64,000 nt of DNA from Nocardia harenae NBRC 108248 (GCF_001612885.1 NZ_BDBH01000004.1:992001-1056000), one strand, 5' to 3'. Positions 51,301 to 60,876 are shown, counted from the stretch's first letter. Notes: generated by a model not told the origin, from the letters alone. Numbers and translations: made by a program.

Positions 51301-53803
51301 CTCGGCGGCGGTGCGGTTCGACGCGCTCGATGCCACGCTGGCCGGGCTCACCGAGCTCGCGGGCGGCGCCGCCTCCATCGAGGCCGATATCTACCTGAGC
51401 TGGGAGGGCCAGCCGGAGGACTTCGACGCCACCGCCGCCGTCCTGCAGGACGTGCTCTCCCGGCGGGCGCTGCCGAACCAGGTGCACCGGGTCACCATCA
51501 CCGTCGCGGGCAGCGGCGGGGCGGTCATGCACCACCACTTCACGTTCCGGCCGTCGGCCACCGGCATGACCGAGGAACGGCTCATCCGCGGCCTGCACCC
51601 CTACATCGCGCAGCGCATGCAGATGACCAGGCTGCGCAAGTTCGACCTCACCCGCCAGCCCTCCTCGGACGAGGAGGTGTACCTGTTCCGCTGCGTGGCC
51701 AAGGAGAACCCGGCCGACGAGCGGCTGGTCGCCTTCACCCAGGTGCGCGACCTCACGGCGCTGCGCGACCACGAGGGCAGGCTGCTGGCGCTGCCGACCG
51801 CGGAGAACACCGTGGCCGCCTGCCTGGACTCGATCCGGCGGGCGCGCGCGCTGCGCCGCTCGGCGGCGAAGTTCAACACCAACCGCATCGTCATGTACAT
51901 CTGGCCCCCGGCCGACCTGACCAGGGCCGAGTTCGACATGATCGTGGAGCGCATCCAGCCGGCGGGCGCCGGGCTGGAGGAGATCCTGATCATCGCGCGG
52001 CACACCGAGCCGAAGACCGGCGAGCTGGTGAAGGTCGCGGTGCGGATCGGCTTCGAGCCGACCGGCACCACCGTCACCATCGGCGAGCGCACCGACGACG
52101 CGGTCGAACCGCTGGACGAGTACCGGCAGAAGGTGCTGCGCGCCGCGAGCCGCAACACCGTCTACCCGTACGAGCTCACCGGGCTGCTCGGCGATTTCGC
52201 CGAGTACGACCTGGACGCCGCGCACGCGCTGGTCCCGGTCGACCGGCCCAAGGGCCGCAACAAGGCCGCCATCGTCGCGGGCGTGGTCACCACGAAGACC
52301 GCGCACCACCCGGACGGCGTCACCCGCGTGGTGCTGCTCGGCGACCCGATCAAGTCGCTCGGCGCGCTGTCGGAGCCCGAGTGCCGCCGGGTGATCGCGG
52401 CGCTCGACCTGGCCGAGCGGCTGCGGGTGCCGCTGGAGTGGTACGCGCTCTCCTCCGGCGCCAGGATCTCGATGGATTCCGGCACCGAGAACATGGACTG
52501 GGTGGCGGCCGCGCTCAAGCGGATCGTCGAGTTCACCCAGGACGGCGGCGAGATCAATATCGTGGTCACCGGCATCAATGTCGGCGCGCAGCCGTACTGG
52601 AACGCCGAGGCCACCATGCTCATGCACACCAAGGGCGTGCTGGTGATGACGCCGGATTCGGCCATGGTGCTCACCGGCAAGCAGGCGCTGGACTTCTCCG
52701 GCGGCGTCTCGGCCGAGGACAACTTCGGCATCGGCGGCTACGACCGGGTCATGGGCCCGAACGGCCAGGCGCAGTACTGGGCGCCGAACCTGACCGCCGC
52801 CCGCGACGTGCTGATGGCGCACTACGACCACACCTACATCGCGCCCGGCGAGCAGGCGCCGCGCCGCGTGCCGACAACCGACCCGGTGAACCGCGACATC
52901 TCCGATTTCCCGCACACCGCGGCGGACAGCGATTTCACCACGGTCGGCGAGATCTTCTCGGCGGCCAAGAACCCGGATCGCAAGAAGCCGTTCGACATCC
53001 GCACCGTCATGCGAGCCGTCGCCGACCAGGACCACGAGGTGCTGGAGCGCTGGGCGGGCATGGCCGACGCCGACACCGCGGTGGTGCAGGACGCGCGGCT
53101 CGGCGGCATTCCGGTGTGCCTGGTCGGCATCGAGTCGCGCGGCGTGCCGCGGCGCGGCTTCCCGTCCACCGACGGGCCGGACACCTACACCGCGGGCACG
53201 CTCTTCCCGCGGTCGGCCAAGAAGACCGCGCGGGCGATCAACGCGGCCAGCGGTAACCGGCCGCTGGTGGTGCTGGCCAACCTCTCCGGCTTCGACGGCT
53301 CCCCGGAGTCCATGCGCAAGCTGCAGCTGGAGTACGGCGCCGAGATCGGCAGGGCCATCGTCAACTTCGAGGGCCCGATCGTCTTCACCGTGATCTCCCG
53401 CTATCACGGCGGCGCGTTCGTGGTGTTCTCCAAGACGCTGAACCCGAATATGACGGTGCTGGCGCTGGAGGGCTCCTTCGCCTCCGTGCTCGGCGGCGCC
53501 CCCGCCGCGGCGGTGGTGTTCTCGCACGAGGTGAACAAGCGCACCGCCGCCGACTCCCGGATCCGGGAGCGGGAGGAGCAGCTCGGCGCGCTCGCCGGCA
53601 CCGAGCGCGCCGCGCTCGCCGCCGAGCTGGACGAGATGCGGTCCTCGGTGCGCGCCGAGAAGCTGGGTGAGGTGGCCGCCGAGTTCGACGGGGTGCACAG
53701 CATTCAGCGCGCGGTGCAGGTCGGCTCGGTCGACGCGATCATCTCCGCCGCCGAGCTGCGGCCGAAGATCATCGAGGCGATCGAGGCCAAGCTCAACGGC
53801 TGA
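48338..53803 (+). CDS. Single-chain multidomain acyl-CoA carboxylase, eukaryote-like ACC
   Basis: A 1821-residue protein carrying a whole biotin-dependent carboxylase. Biotin carboxylase is at residues 1-450: ATP loop KATAGGGGRGIR near K163 and EVNTRLQVEHPITE near 293. The biotin carrier has K621 in ESMKMET. A central region at about 700-1300 resembles eukaryotic ACC: RLRKFDLT near 1100, then SRNTVYPYELTGLL. Carboxyltransferase is at about 1300-1821, with SGARISMDSGTENMDW near 1371 and the terminal VAAEFDGVHSIQRAVQVGSVDAI like eukaryotic CT ends. It should carboxylate an acyl-CoA for fatty or mycolic acid synthesis. It differs from ordinary split actinobacterial carboxylases. Start GTG, strong ribosome site. 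Substrate unknown. Confidence 0.93.
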   Translation: MFSRIAIVNRGEAAMRLIHAVRDLAAETAVPIETVALYTDVDRNATFVREADIAYDLGPAAARPYLDLKVLEQALRATGADAAWVGWGFVAEDPAFAELCDQIGITFIGPNADAMRKLGDKIGAKLIAEEVGVPVAPWSRGAVDSVDAALAAAEQIGYPLMLKATAGGGGRGIRVITNADELIDAYERTRQEAARAFGSGVVFLERLVTGARHVEVQVIADGQGTAWALGVRDCSVQRRNQKIIEESASPVLSAEQAAELKSSAERLAVRVGYRGAATVEFLYHPGDRLFAFLEVNTRLQVEHPITETTTGFDLVRAQLHVASGGKLEGTPPAERGHAIEARLNAEDPDRDFAPAPGRIARLDLPAGPGIRVDTGVSEGDTIPADFDSMIAKIIAYGSDREQALGRLRRAMQQTRVVIEGGATNKSFVLDLLAQPEVIDASADTGWIDRVRTEGRLVSHRHSTVAVAAAAIDAYEEEERVERDRLLSTAAGGRPQVQHQSGRPHDLELRGVTYRARVARIGAHRFRVGVEAGDDLRTADVDVERFDHHTGQIVVNGIRYRLTTGTHGPVHLVDVDGVTHRISRAEGGIVRSPAPALVVATPLQVGDEVEAGAPVLVLESMKMETVLRAPFRARLKESSVSVGTQVETGAPLLRLEPLTDDDAAGEETEERAVELDLPEQPVPAAPHERVARGLQDLRSLLLGFDVDPHDDRRVLAEYLTARRAAVADNRRPLAEEVELIEVFADIAELGHNRSWEEDGGGQSHVHSAREYFHTYMQSLDVERAGLPEPSRAKLAKALGHYGVTELDRTPDLEAAVFRIFLAQQRPADTVEVITALLREWLAEPTPERALREPVGLALERLVGATQVRFPAIADLARGLVYSWYGQPLLRRNRAEVYTEVRKHLRHLDADPAAADRADRIAEMVRSTEPLVRLLGQRLVRGAVENTDNTVMLEVLTRRYYGNKGLTDVRTERAGGGTFVVAERKGLSLVSAAVRFDALDATLAGLTELAGGAASIEADIYLSWEGQPEDFDATAAVLQDVLSRRALPNQVHRVTITVAGSGGAVMHHHFTFRPSATGMTEERLIRGLHPYIAQRMQMTRLRKFDLTRQPSSDEEVYLFRCVAKENPADERLVAFTQVRDLTALRDHEGRLLALPTAENTVAACLDSIRRARALRRSAAKFNTNRIVMYIWPPADLTRAEFDMIVERIQPAGAGLEEILIIARHTEPKTGELVKVAVRIGFEPTGTTVTIGERTDDAVEPLDEYRQKVLRAASRNTVYPYELTGLLGDFAEYDLDAAHALVPVDRPKGRNKAAIVAGVVTTKTAHHPDGVTRVVLLGDPIKSLGALSEPECRRVIAALDLAERLRVPLEWYALSSGARISMDSGTENMDWVAAALKRIVEFTQDGGEINIVVTGINVGAQPYWNAEATMLMHTKGVLVMTPDSAMVLTGKQALDFSGGVSAEDNFGIGGYDRVMGPNGQAQYWAPNLTAARDVLMAHYDHTYIAPGEQAPRRVPTTDPVNRDISDFPHTAADSDFTTVGEIFSAAKNPDRKKPFDIRTVMRAVADQDHEVLERWAGMADADTAVVQDARLGGIPVCLVGIESRGVPRRGFPSTDGPDTYTAGTLFPRSAKKTARAINAASGNRPLVVLANLSGFDGSPESMRKLQLEYGAEIGRAIVNFEGPIVFTVISRYHGGAFVVFSKTLNPNMTVLALEGSFASVLGGAPAAAVVFSHEVNKRTAADSRIREREEQLGALAGTERAALAAELDEMRSSVRAEKLGEVAAEFDGVHSIQRAVQVGSVDAIISAAELRPKIIEAIEAKLNG

Positions 53804-53814
53804 TCCGCTGACGC

Positions 53815-53850
53815 CGAGGGCCGCCCGCTGAACCCAGCGGGCGGCCCTCG
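53815..53850. terminator. Strong bidirectional terminator
   Basis: CGAGGGCCGCCCGCTG (53815-53830) pairs perfectly over 16 bp with CAGCGGGCGGCCCTCG (53835-53850) around an AACC loop. A short T-rich run (GTCGTTTCT) follows on the plus strand. It sits between the convergent carboxylase and ketosynthase genes and can serve both. Confidence 0.88.
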
Positions 53851-53858
53851 GTCGTTTC

Positions 53859-55115
53859 TCAGGCCCGGCCGAAGACCAGGGCGGTGTTGTGGCCGCCGAA
53901 GCCGAAGGAGTTGTTGACGGCGTAGTCGAAGCGGCCGCGGCGGGGTTCGCGGGCGACGATGTCGAGCGGGACCGCGGGGTCCTGGTTCTCCAGGTTCAGA
54001 GTGGGCGGGATGATCTCGTCGCGCAGGCTGAACACGGTCAGCACCGACTCCAGCGCGCCGGAGGCGCCGATGGAGTGGCCGAGCGCCGATTTCGGCGCGT
54101 AGACCGCCGGGTGCGTGCCCACCGCCTTCGCGATGGCCGACGCCTCGGCGGTGTCGCCGATGGGGGTGGCGGTGGCGTGCGCGTTCACGTGCCCGATATC
54201 GGAGCCCGCCAGCCCCGCTCGGCGCAGCGCCTTGGTGATGGCCCGCGCCGCGCCCGCGCCCTCCGGGTCGGGGGCGACCAGGTGGAAGCCGTCGGAGGTG
54301 ACGCCCGCACCGAGCAGCCGGGCCAGGATCGTCGCCCCGCGCGCCCGCGCGTGCGCCTCGGTCTCCAGTACCAGCAGCGCACCGGCCTCGCCGAACACGA
54401 AGCCGTCCCGGTCGGCGTCGAAGGGCCGCGAGGCCGCGGCCGGGTCGTCGTTGCGGGTGCTCATGGCCCGCATCATGGAGAAGGCCGCGATCGGCACCGG
54501 GTCGATGTAACCCTCGACGCCGCCGGTTACCACGATGTCGGCATCGCCCATGGCGATCATCTGCCAGGCATTGGCGATCGCCTCCGACCCGGAGGAGCAG
54601 GCCGAGACCGGCGTCACCACCCCGGCCCGTGCCCGCAGCTCCAGCCCGACCACCGCGGACGGCCCGTTCGGCATCATCATCTGCACCGCGAGCGGCGAGA
54701 TCTTCCGATACCCGTGCTCCACCAGCGCGTCCCGCGCGGCGACCACCGCGTCACCGCCGCCCTGTCCGGTGCCGATGGCCACCGCCAGCCGGTCGCGATC
54801 CACCTCGGGGCTGCCCGCGGCCGCCCACACCTGCCTGCCGAGCACCGTCGCCAGCTGCTCCACGTAGGCCAGCCTGCGCAGCTCCACCCGGGAGAGCTGG
54901 GTGTTCGGCGGCTCCTTCAGCGAACCGCCGATCCGCACCGGCAGCTCGTGCTCGGCCAGCCACGGCTGATCCAGCTCGGTGATGCCGGACTCGCCCGCGA
55001 GCAGCCTGGTCCAGGTCTCGTCGGCGCTGCCTGCCAGCGAGGTCGTCGCCGCCACCGCGGTGACCACCACGTCCGGCCAGCGGCCGTCCGCGGCGAACGG
55101 ATTGCGTACCGTCAC
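53859..55115 (-). CDS. Beta-ketoacyl-ACP synthase (KasA/KasB type)
   Basis: A 418-residue ketosynthase of the FAS-II elongation type. The catalytic triad is C173 (SACSSGSEA), H313 ([11 protein letters not shown]) and H347 ([10 protein letters not shown]). The C-terminal [15 protein letters not shown] is typical. It extends acyl-ACP chains in meromycolate or fatty acid synthesis, using malonyl units that a carboxylase like the neighbouring gene could supply. I chose GTG 55115, 6 nt after GGGGAG; a TTG two codons upstream is possible. It converges with the carboxylase across a terminator. No other fatty-acid genes lie beside it. Confidence 0.92.
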   Translation of the reverse strand: MTVRNPFAADGRWPDVVVTAVAATTSLAGSADETWTRLLAGESGITELDQPWLAEHELPVRIGGSLKEPPNTQLSRVELRRLAYVEQLATVLGRQVWAAAGSPEVDRDRLAVAIGTGQGGGDAVVAARDALVEHGYRKISPLAVQMMMPNGPSAVVGLELRARAGVVTPVSACSSGSEAIANAWQMIAMGDADIVVTGGVEGYIDPVPIAAFSMMRAMSTRNDDPAAASRPFDADRDGFVFGEAGALLVLETEAHARARGATILARLLGAGVTSDGFHLVAPDPEGAGAARAITKALRRAGLAGSDIGHVNAHATATPIGDTAEASAIAKAVGTHPAVYAPKSALGHSIGASGALESVLTVFSLRDEIIPPTLNLENQDPAVPLDIVAREPRRGRFDYAVNNSFGFGGHNTALVFGRA

Positions 55116-55304
55116 AATCAACTCCCCTTCTCCCGCCCGACCTCCCGCCACCCTACGGACCCCGGCGCGCGGCGCGCACCCACCGCGCGCCGGGCTGGCG
55201 CGCGCAGTCAGCCGGGTCGCACCACAGCGAATTTCCAGCAAAGCTCCCGTATAGTCGGTCGAACCGAGCACGTCCGGATCGCACGCCCGGCGAAAGACTC
55301 CTCG

Positions 55305-56717
55305 ATGGACAACGAGAAGAGCACGACCCGCACCCTGTCGCTGCCGACGCTCGCCGCCATGGTGGTCGGCTCCATGGTCGGGGCAGGGGTGTTCTCGCTG
55401 CCCCGCAACTTCGGCCAGGCCACCGGCGGCTTCGGCGCGCTGGTCGCGTGGAGCATCGCGGGCGGCGGGATGCTCATGCTGGCCTTCGTCTTCCAGCGGC
55501 TCGCCGTGCGCCGCCCGGACCTGGACGCAGGCATCTACGCCTACGCCAAGGCCGGGTTCGGCGAGTACCCCGGCTTCTTCGCCGCCTTCGGCTTCTGGGC
55601 CAGCACCTGCGTCGGCAATGTCACCTACTGGGTGCTGATCAAGTCGACGCTCGGGCAGGTGCTGCCGATCTTCGGCGAGGGCAATACGGTGCCCGCGGTG
55701 CTGCTGTCCTCGGTCTTCATCTGGCTGTTCCACACGATGGTGCTACGCGGGGTCAGGGAGGCCGCGGCGATCAACCGCATCGTCACCGTCGCCAAGCTGG
55801 TGCCGATCCTCGTGTTCATCGTGATCGCGCTCGTCTACTTCGACGGCGGGGTCTTCGCCGACAACTTCTGGGGCGGCGAGGCGTACAGCCAGTCGCTCTT
55901 CGAGCAGGTGCGCTCGACCATGCTGGTCACCGTCTTCGTCTTCCTCGGCATCGAGGGCGCCAGCGTCTACTCCCGCTACGCGCGCCGTCGGGAGGACGTC
56001 GGCCGCGCCACCGTGCTCGGCTTCCTCAGCGTGCTGGCGATCTTCGCCTCGGTGACCATGGTCGCCTACGGCATCATGCCGCGGGCCGAGCTCGCCGCCA
56101 CCAGGCAGCCGTCCATGGCGCCGGTGCTGGAGTCGGTGGTCGGGGCGTGGGGCGCCTGGTTCATCAGCATCGGGCTGATCGTCTCGGTGCTCGGCGCCTA
56201 CCTCGCGTGGACGCTGCTCGCCGCCGAGGTGCTCTACGTCGCCGCACAGGACCACGACATGCCGAAGTGGCTGGCGCGGAGCAATACCAGCGGAGTGCCG
56301 TCGGCGGCGCTGCTGCTCACCACGCTCATGATCCAGGCGGTGCTGGTGGTGACGCTCTTCTCCGAGGACGCCTTCGCCTTCACCCTGCAGCTCACCAGCG
56401 TGCTCTCGCTGGTGCCGTACCTGCTGGCCGCCGGGTTCGCGCTGAAGCTCGCGCTCGGCGACGGCGAGCCGGGCCGCGGCCTCGCCGTCGCCGGGCTCGC
56501 CACCCTGTACACGGCGTTCCTGGTGTTCGCGGCGGGCCCGGACAACCTGCTGCTCGCCTGCCTCGTCTACGCGCCGGGCTCGATCCTGTTCGTCCTGACC
56601 CGGCGCGAGCAGGGCAGGCGCCCGTTCGCCGGCACCGAGTGGGTGCTGCTCGCCGTCTCGGTGGCCGGGGCGATCGCGGGCATCGTGGCACTGGCGACCG
56701 GAACCATCACCATCTGA
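55305..56717 (+). CDS. arcD: Arginine/ornithine antiporter-like amino acid permease
   Basis: A 470-residue APC-superfamily transporter with about twelve to thirteen helices. The N-terminal [25 protein letters not shown] and the conserved [12 protein letters not shown] in helix 6 match basic amino acid exchangers. Arginine deiminase lies directly downstream, so arginine import coupled to ornithine export is the likely role. The ATG at 55305 follows CGAAAGACTCC. The 190-bp divergent gap with the ketosynthase gene contains a possible -10 TATAGT. Confidence 0.88.
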   Translation: MDNEKSTTRTLSLPTLAAMVVGSMVGAGVFSLPRNFGQATGGFGALVAWSIAGGGMLMLAFVFQRLAVRRPDLDAGIYAYAKAGFGEYPGFFAAFGFWASTCVGNVTYWVLIKSTLGQVLPIFGEGNTVPAVLLSSVFIWLFHTMVLRGVREAAAINRIVTVAKLVPILVFIVIALVYFDGGVFADNFWGGEAYSQSLFEQVRSTMLVTVFVFLGIEGASVYSRYARRREDVGRATVLGFLSVLAIFASVTMVAYGIMPRAELAATRQPSMAPVLESVVGAWGAWFISIGLIVSVLGAYLAWTLLAAEVLYVAAQDHDMPKWLARSNTSGVPSAALLLTTLMIQAVLVVTLFSEDAFAFTLQLTSVLSLVPYLLAAGFALKLALGDGEPGRGLAVAGLATLYTAFLVFAAGPDNLLLACLVYAPGSILFVLTRREQGRRPFAGTEWVLLAVSVAGAIAGIVALATGTITI

Positions 56718-56729
56718 CAAGGAGACGCC

Positions 56730-57965
56730 GTGACGGCATTCGGTGTGCACTCGGAGGTCGGTACCCTGCGCTCGGTGCTGGTCTGCGCCCCCGGCCTGGC
56801 GCACGAGCGGTTGACCCCCTCGAACTGCGACGACCTGCTCTTCGACGACGTGCTCTGGGTGCAGAACGCCCGGCGCGACCACCTCGACTTCGCCGCGAAG
56901 CTACGGCAGCGCGGCGTCGAGGTGCTGGAGCTGCACAACCTGCTCACCGAGGCGCTGGCCCTGGACGGCGCGCGGGCCTGGATCCTGGACCGGGTGATCG
57001 TGCCGAACGAGGTCGGGCTCGGGCTGGTCGACGACACCCGCGGCTACCTGGAGGCGCTCGACGACCGCGCGCTCGCCACCCAGCTCATCGGCGGGCTCGC
57101 CACCGCCGACCTGCCCGCCGACTTCCGCTCCGGCTACCTGGCGCTGGCCCGCGAGCAGACCGGGGTGCGCGAGTACCTGGTGCCGCCGCTGCCGAACACG
57201 CTCTACACCCGCGACACCACCTGCTGGATCTACGGCGGCGTCACCCTGAATCCGCTGTACTGGCCCGCCCGGCACGACGAGACGCTGCTCATGAAGCTGC
57301 TCTACACCTTCCACCCGCGCTTCACCGGCTCCCGGATCTGGTGGGGCGATCCCGAGCGGGACTGGGGGCTCGCCACCTTCGAGGGCGGCGACGTGATGCC
57401 GGTCGGCAACGGCGTGGTGCTGATCGGGATGAGCGAGCGCACCTCGCGGCAGGCCATCACCCAGGTGGCGAAGGCGCTCTTCGAGGCGGGCGCCGCGCAG
57501 CGGGTGATCGTGGCGGGGATGCCGAAGCTGCGCGCCGCCATGCACCTGGACACCGTGCTCACCTTCGCCGACCGCGACCTGGTGACGGTCTTCCCCGACA
57601 TCGTCTACGCGCTGCACACCTTCTCGCTGTACCCCGCGGACCGCGCGCCCGGGATCGAGGTGGTCGAGGAATCCGGCACCTTCCTCGAGGTGGTGGCGTC
57701 CGCGCTGAACCTGCCCGCGCTGCGGGTGGTGGAGACCGGCGGCGGCTACTACGCCAACGAGCGCCAGCAGTGGGACAGCGGGAACAACCTGGTCGCCGTC
57801 GAGCCGGGCGTGGTCTTCGCCTACGACCGCAATACGCACACCAATACCGCGCTGCGCCGCCAGGGCATCGAGGTGATCACCATCGTCGGCGCGGAGCTCG
57901 GGCGCGGGCGCGGCGGCGGGCACTGCATGACCTGCCCGCTCGTCCGGGACCCGGTGGAGTTCTAG
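56730..57965 (+). CDS. arcA: Arginine deiminase
   Basis: A 411-residue arginine deiminase, converting arginine to citrulline and ammonia. The catalytic cysteine is C399 in [10 protein letters not shown]. Guanidinium-binding and catalytic residues are in [25 protein letters not shown] and [11 protein letters not shown]. The start is GTG at 56730, 12 bp after the permease stop. No ornithine carbamoyltransferase or carbamate kinase gene follows, so the pathway is incomplete here, giving ammonia and citrulline. Confidence 0.95.
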   Translation: MTAFGVHSEVGTLRSVLVCAPGLAHERLTPSNCDDLLFDDVLWVQNARRDHLDFAAKLRQRGVEVLELHNLLTEALALDGARAWILDRVIVPNEVGLGLVDDTRGYLEALDDRALATQLIGGLATADLPADFRSGYLALAREQTGVREYLVPPLPNTLYTRDTTCWIYGGVTLNPLYWPARHDETLLMKLLYTFHPRFTGSRIWWGDPERDWGLATFEGGDVMPVGNGVVLIGMSERTSRQAITQVAKALFEAGAAQRVIVAGMPKLRAAMHLDTVLTFADRDLVTVFPDIVYALHTFSLYPADRAPGIEVVEESGTFLEVVASALNLPALRVVETGGGYYANERQQWDSGNNLVAVEPGVVFAYDRNTHTNTALRRQGIEVITIVGAELGRGRGGGHCMTCPLVRDPVEF

Positions 57966-57998
57966 GGTGGGCCGATCACCGAGGGCTGACGCCCACCC
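57965..57998 (+). terminator. Possible hairpin after arginine deiminase
   Basis: GGGTGGGC (57965-57972) pairs perfectly with GCCCACCC (57991-57998) around an 18-base loop immediately after the arcA stop. It has no U-tract and a large loop, so its role as a terminator is uncertain. Confidence 0.4.
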
Positions 57999-58064
57999 AA
58001 CACCCCGGCTGGTGGACTCGGCACCGGGCCGCGATCGGTGGCCCGGAGACGAAAGGGATTCACC

Positions 58065-58418
58065 ATGAGGATCGTTCGCGCTTCGGCGCTCGCCGCGCTG
58101 GCCGCGACCGGCGCGCTGCTCACCGCCGCGCCCGCGCAGGCCGAGCCGGAGCTGCCCGCGACCACGTGCAGCTACGAGCAGGTCGAGGCGGCGGTGCGGG
58201 CCGAGTTCCCGGGGCTCGCCGCCCGGCTGGACGCGCACCCGGAGGCACGGGACCGGGCGCGCGCCTTCTTCGCGCTCTCCCCGGAGCAACGGCAGCAGCG
58301 GGTCCAGCAGTTCCTGGACAGCCACCCGCAGGCGCGGGAGCGGAAGGATTCGCCGCGGGCTCAGCAGTTCCGGGACCGCATGCGGGTGATCCTGCAGGAC
58401 ACCTGCCACCGCTACTGA
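58065..58418 (+). CDS. Hemophore-like secreted protein
   Basis: A 117-residue exported protein. The signal peptide ends about residue 27 (TAAPAQAEPE). The mature part is helical with cysteines near both ends (TTCSYEQVEAAVRAEFPGLAARL and the final QDTCHRY), likely a disulfide, and glutamine-rich repeats (SPEQRQQRVQQFLDSHPQ). This pattern matches the hemophore-related family of mycobacteria and Nocardia (Rv0203-like), which can bind haem. The start at 58065 rather than an earlier frame gives a proper signal peptide. Haem binding is family inference. Confidence 0.75.
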   Translation: MRIVRASALAALAATGALLTAAPAQAEPELPATTCSYEQVEAAVRAEFPGLAARLDAHPEARDRARAFFALSPEQRQQRVQQFLDSHPQARERKDSPRAQQFRDRMRVILQDTCHRY

Positions 58419-59545
58419 GGGCTCCCCGGCGCGCGCGGCAGTGAAATCGTCACCGCCAGGCCGCCTTCCGGCCGGGCGACCGCGCGCGCCGCGCCGTCGT
58501 GCGCGTGCGCGATCGACCGCACGATGGAGAGGCCGAGCCCGGCGCCGCGCGCGCCGCCGGTCCGCTCGGCGCCGCGGCGGAACGGCTCGAACAGCCCGGC
58601 CACCTCGGTCACCGGCGGGCCGCTGTTCTCCACCAGCAGCTCGGCGCCGCCGGAGAGCGTGATCCGCACCCAGCCGCCCGGCACGTTGTAGCGGGCGGCG
58701 TTGTCGAGCAGGTTGCCGATCAGCCGCTCGAGCAGCACGGGGTCGCCGTCGACCACGCACGGCTCGGTGCGCACCCCGACCTCGCCCGGCTGCTGCGCCG
58801 CGACCGCGCGCACCAGCCGGGCCAGGTCGACGGGTTCTCGGTCGAGCAGCCGCTGCTCGGTGCACGCGAGCAGCAGCAGGCCCTCGATCAGCCGCTCGTG
58901 CCGGTGGTTCACCTCGAGCAGGGTGGCGCCGAGCGCGCGGGTGGCCTCGGGCGCGACCGGGTCGTCCAGCGCCACCTCGACCAGCGTGCGCTGCACCGCG
59001 ATCGGGGTGCGCAGCTCGTGCGCGGCATTGGCGACGAAACGGCGCTGGCCGTCGAAGGCGCGGTCCAGCCGCTCCAGCATGGCGTCGAAGGTGTCGGCGA
59101 GGTCGGTGAGCTCGTCGCGCGGGCCGTCCAACGCGATCCGCTCGTGCAGGCTGGTGCCCGCGACCCGGCGCGCGGTGGCGGTGATCCGCTGCAGCGGTTG
59201 CAGCACGCGCCCGGCGACCAGCCAGCCGAACCCGGCGGCCCCGATCCCGACCGCGCCGAGGCACAGCAGCGACCACAGCAGCATGGCCTCGAGCGTGTCC
59301 CGGCGGCGCTGCGCGGCCTGCTCGCCCAGCGCGCTGAACAACTCGGCGGCGTGCCCGGCGCGCGGCCGCTCCGGGTTCGCCGCCAAGAACTCGCGGACCA
59401 GTTGCGGGGCGCCGCCGTCGCCGGGCTGCCTGCCGAGGAACTGGCTCAGGTACAGGTAGATGAGCGCGATCAGGACCGCGCCCGCCGCGAAGAACGCGCC
59501 CGCGTAGAGCGCGGTGAGCCGCAGCCGGATGGTCCGCCGCCTCAC
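58412..59545 (-). CDS. Sensor histidine kinase with HAMP domain
   Basis: A 377-residue kinase. Two transmembrane helices (about 11-33 and 90-112) enclose an extracellular sensor domain. A HAMP region (VAGRVLQPLQRITATARRVAG) follows, then the DHp domain with H176 (VANAAHELRTPI), and an ATPase domain with NLLDNAARYNVPGG and GAGLGLSIVRSIAHAHDG. The GTG at 59545 overlaps the response-regulator stop as GTGA. It is the partner of the upstream regulator. The signal is unknown; the hemophore-like gene converges with it. Confidence 0.93.
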   Translation of the reverse strand: MRRRTIRLRLTALYAGAFFAAGAVLIALIYLYLSQFLGRQPGDGGAPQLVREFLAANPERPRAGHAAELFSALGEQAAQRRRDTLEAMLLWSLLCLGAVGIGAAGFGWLVAGRVLQPLQRITATARRVAGTSLHERIALDGPRDELTDLADTFDAMLERLDRAFDGQRRFVANAAHELRTPIAVQRTLVEVALDDPVAPEATRALGATLLEVNHRHERLIEGLLLLACTEQRLLDREPVDLARLVRAVAAQQPGEVGVRTEPCVVDGDPVLLERLIGNLLDNAARYNVPGGWVRITLSGGAELLVENSGPPVTEVAGLFEPFRRGAERTGGARGAGLGLSIVRSIAHAHDGAARAVARPEGGLAVTISLPRAPGSPQ

Positions 59546-60192
59546 GGGATGCGGTATCCGACGCCGGGCTCGGTCTCGATCACCGGCGGATCGCCGAGTT
59601 TCCGCCGCACGTTCATGATGGTGTAGCGGACCACGCCGGTGAACGGGTCGATGTGCTCGTCCCACGCTTTCTCCAGCAGCCGCTCCGCCGAGACCACCCC
59701 GCCCGCGGCCCGCAGCAATTCGTGCAGCACGGCGAACTCCTTACGGGAGAGCGGCAGCGGCGCGCCGTCGCGGCTGGCCGCGAAGCGGTGCGGGTCGAGC
59801 CGGATCCCGGCGCGCTCCAGCACCGGCGGGGTGGCCGCGCCCGCCCTCCGGCCCAGTGCCTGCACCCGCGCGACCAGCTCGGCGAAGGCGAACGGCTTGG
59901 TCAGGTAGTCGTCGGCGCCGAGGCCGAGCCCGGCCACCCGCTCCGCCACCGCGCTCGCCGCGGTCAGCAGCAGGATGCGCGCCGCGCCGCCCGCCAGCGC
60001 CGCGCACAGTTCGTCGCCGGAGAGCAGGGGCAGGTCGCGGTCGAGGACGAGCACGTCGTAGTCGTTGACGGTGGCCCGCTCCAGCCCGGCTGCGCCGTCG
60101 TAGGCCACGTCCACCGCCATGGCGTACCGGCGCAACCCCGCGGCCACGGCATCGGCAAGCAGGGTTTCGTCCTCGACCACGAGCACTCGCAT
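59542..60192 (-). CDS. OmpR-family response regulator
   Basis: A 216-residue regulator. The receiver has the acidic pocket VVEDET, D51 (VLDRDLP) and K99 (LTKPFA). The C-terminal winged helix has LPLSRKEFAVLHELLRAAGG and VVRYTIMNVRRKLG. It is coupled to the kinase gene by GTGA. The porin gene starts 37 bp upstream on the same strand, so envelope-related control is possible. Confidence 0.93.
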   Translation of the reverse strand: MRVLVVEDETLLADAVAAGLRRYAMAVDVAYDGAAGLERATVNDYDVLVLDRDLPLLSGDELCAALAGGAARILLLTAASAVAERVAGLGLGADDYLTKPFAFAELVARVQALGRRAGAATPPVLERAGIRLDPHRFAASRDGAPLPLSRKEFAVLHELLRAAGGVVSAERLLEKAWDEHIDPFTGVVRYTIMNVRRKLGDPPVIETEPGVGYRIP

Positions 60193-60228
60193 GCCGCCAT
60201 CCTCCCCGGCACGCGCGTTGGGTGGCTG

Positions 60229-60876
60229 TTAGTTCACCTCGTAGGGCTTGCCGAGGGTGGTGACCGAGTCGCCGGTATCGCTGACCACGGTGACGTAGGG
60301 CTGCACCGTCGCGGTGCCGATCACGCCGGTGACGGTGCCGATGGAGTTGGTGAGCCGGACGCTGCCCTCCGCACCGGTGATCCGGCCGCTGACCGCCTCG
60401 ATCTGCCGCACGCCCGGCCCGAAGCCGGTCTCGATCTCGCCGGTGACGGTGGGGATCAGGTCGACGTCGAGCTTGGGACCCGGGATGCCGTTGTCGGTCT
60501 CGATGCCGACCCGCGGCGAGGAGTAGCCGAACTTGATGCGGCCGTCGACGGTGGCCGGGAAGCCGACCAGGTAGCCGATCTTGATCGTGCCCGCGAACTC
60601 CTCGGCCCCGTCGCCCTCGACGGTGAACTTCGCGGTGACATCGTGGAACCACTGCCGGGTGAGCGGGTTGCGGTCCAGCGGCGGCACCGCGCGGATGGTG
60701 GTGTCGGCCTGGATGGCGCTGATCGTGCGCTGCTTGCCGTCGATCACCCGGTCCGTGCTGTCCACGTCCGCGAAGGCGGTGCCCGCACCGAACGTCAGGG
60801 CCATCGCGGCGGCGAGCCCCGCGGTGACGAGCCGGGCCCGGTGGCCGCGGGAGGGGTGCGAGGGAACTCGTGTCAT
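60229..60876 (-). CDS. MspA family porin
   Basis: A 215-residue exported protein of the MspA porin family, the channels of mycobacterial and nocardial outer membranes. The signal peptide ends about AGTAFADVDS. The mature part is rich in beta strands: TIRAVPPLDRNPLTRQWFHDV, GRIKFGYSSPRVGIET and the terminal LGKPYEVN. It would allow small hydrophilic solutes through the mycolate layer. The ATG at 60876 fits. It ends 37 bp before the response-regulator gene. Confidence 0.88.
   Translation of the reverse strand: MTRVPSHPSRGHRARLVTAGLAAAMALTFGAGTAFADVDSTDRVIDGKQRTISAIQADTTIRAVPPLDRNPLTRQWFHDVTAKFTVEGDGAEEFAGTIKIGYLVGFPATVDGRIKFGYSSPRVGIETDNGIPGPKLDVDLIPTVTGEIETGFGPGVRQIEAVSGRITGAEGSVRLTNSIGTVTGVIGTATVQPYVTVVSDTGDSVTTLGKPYEVN

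Noticed and set aside
48143..53698. Very long open reading frame antisense to the giant carboxylase
   Set aside because: Its translation is a composition-biased shadow (Arg, Gly, Val, His rich) produced by GC-rich third positions of the carboxylase gene; no domain is visible and the sense strand is clearly coding.
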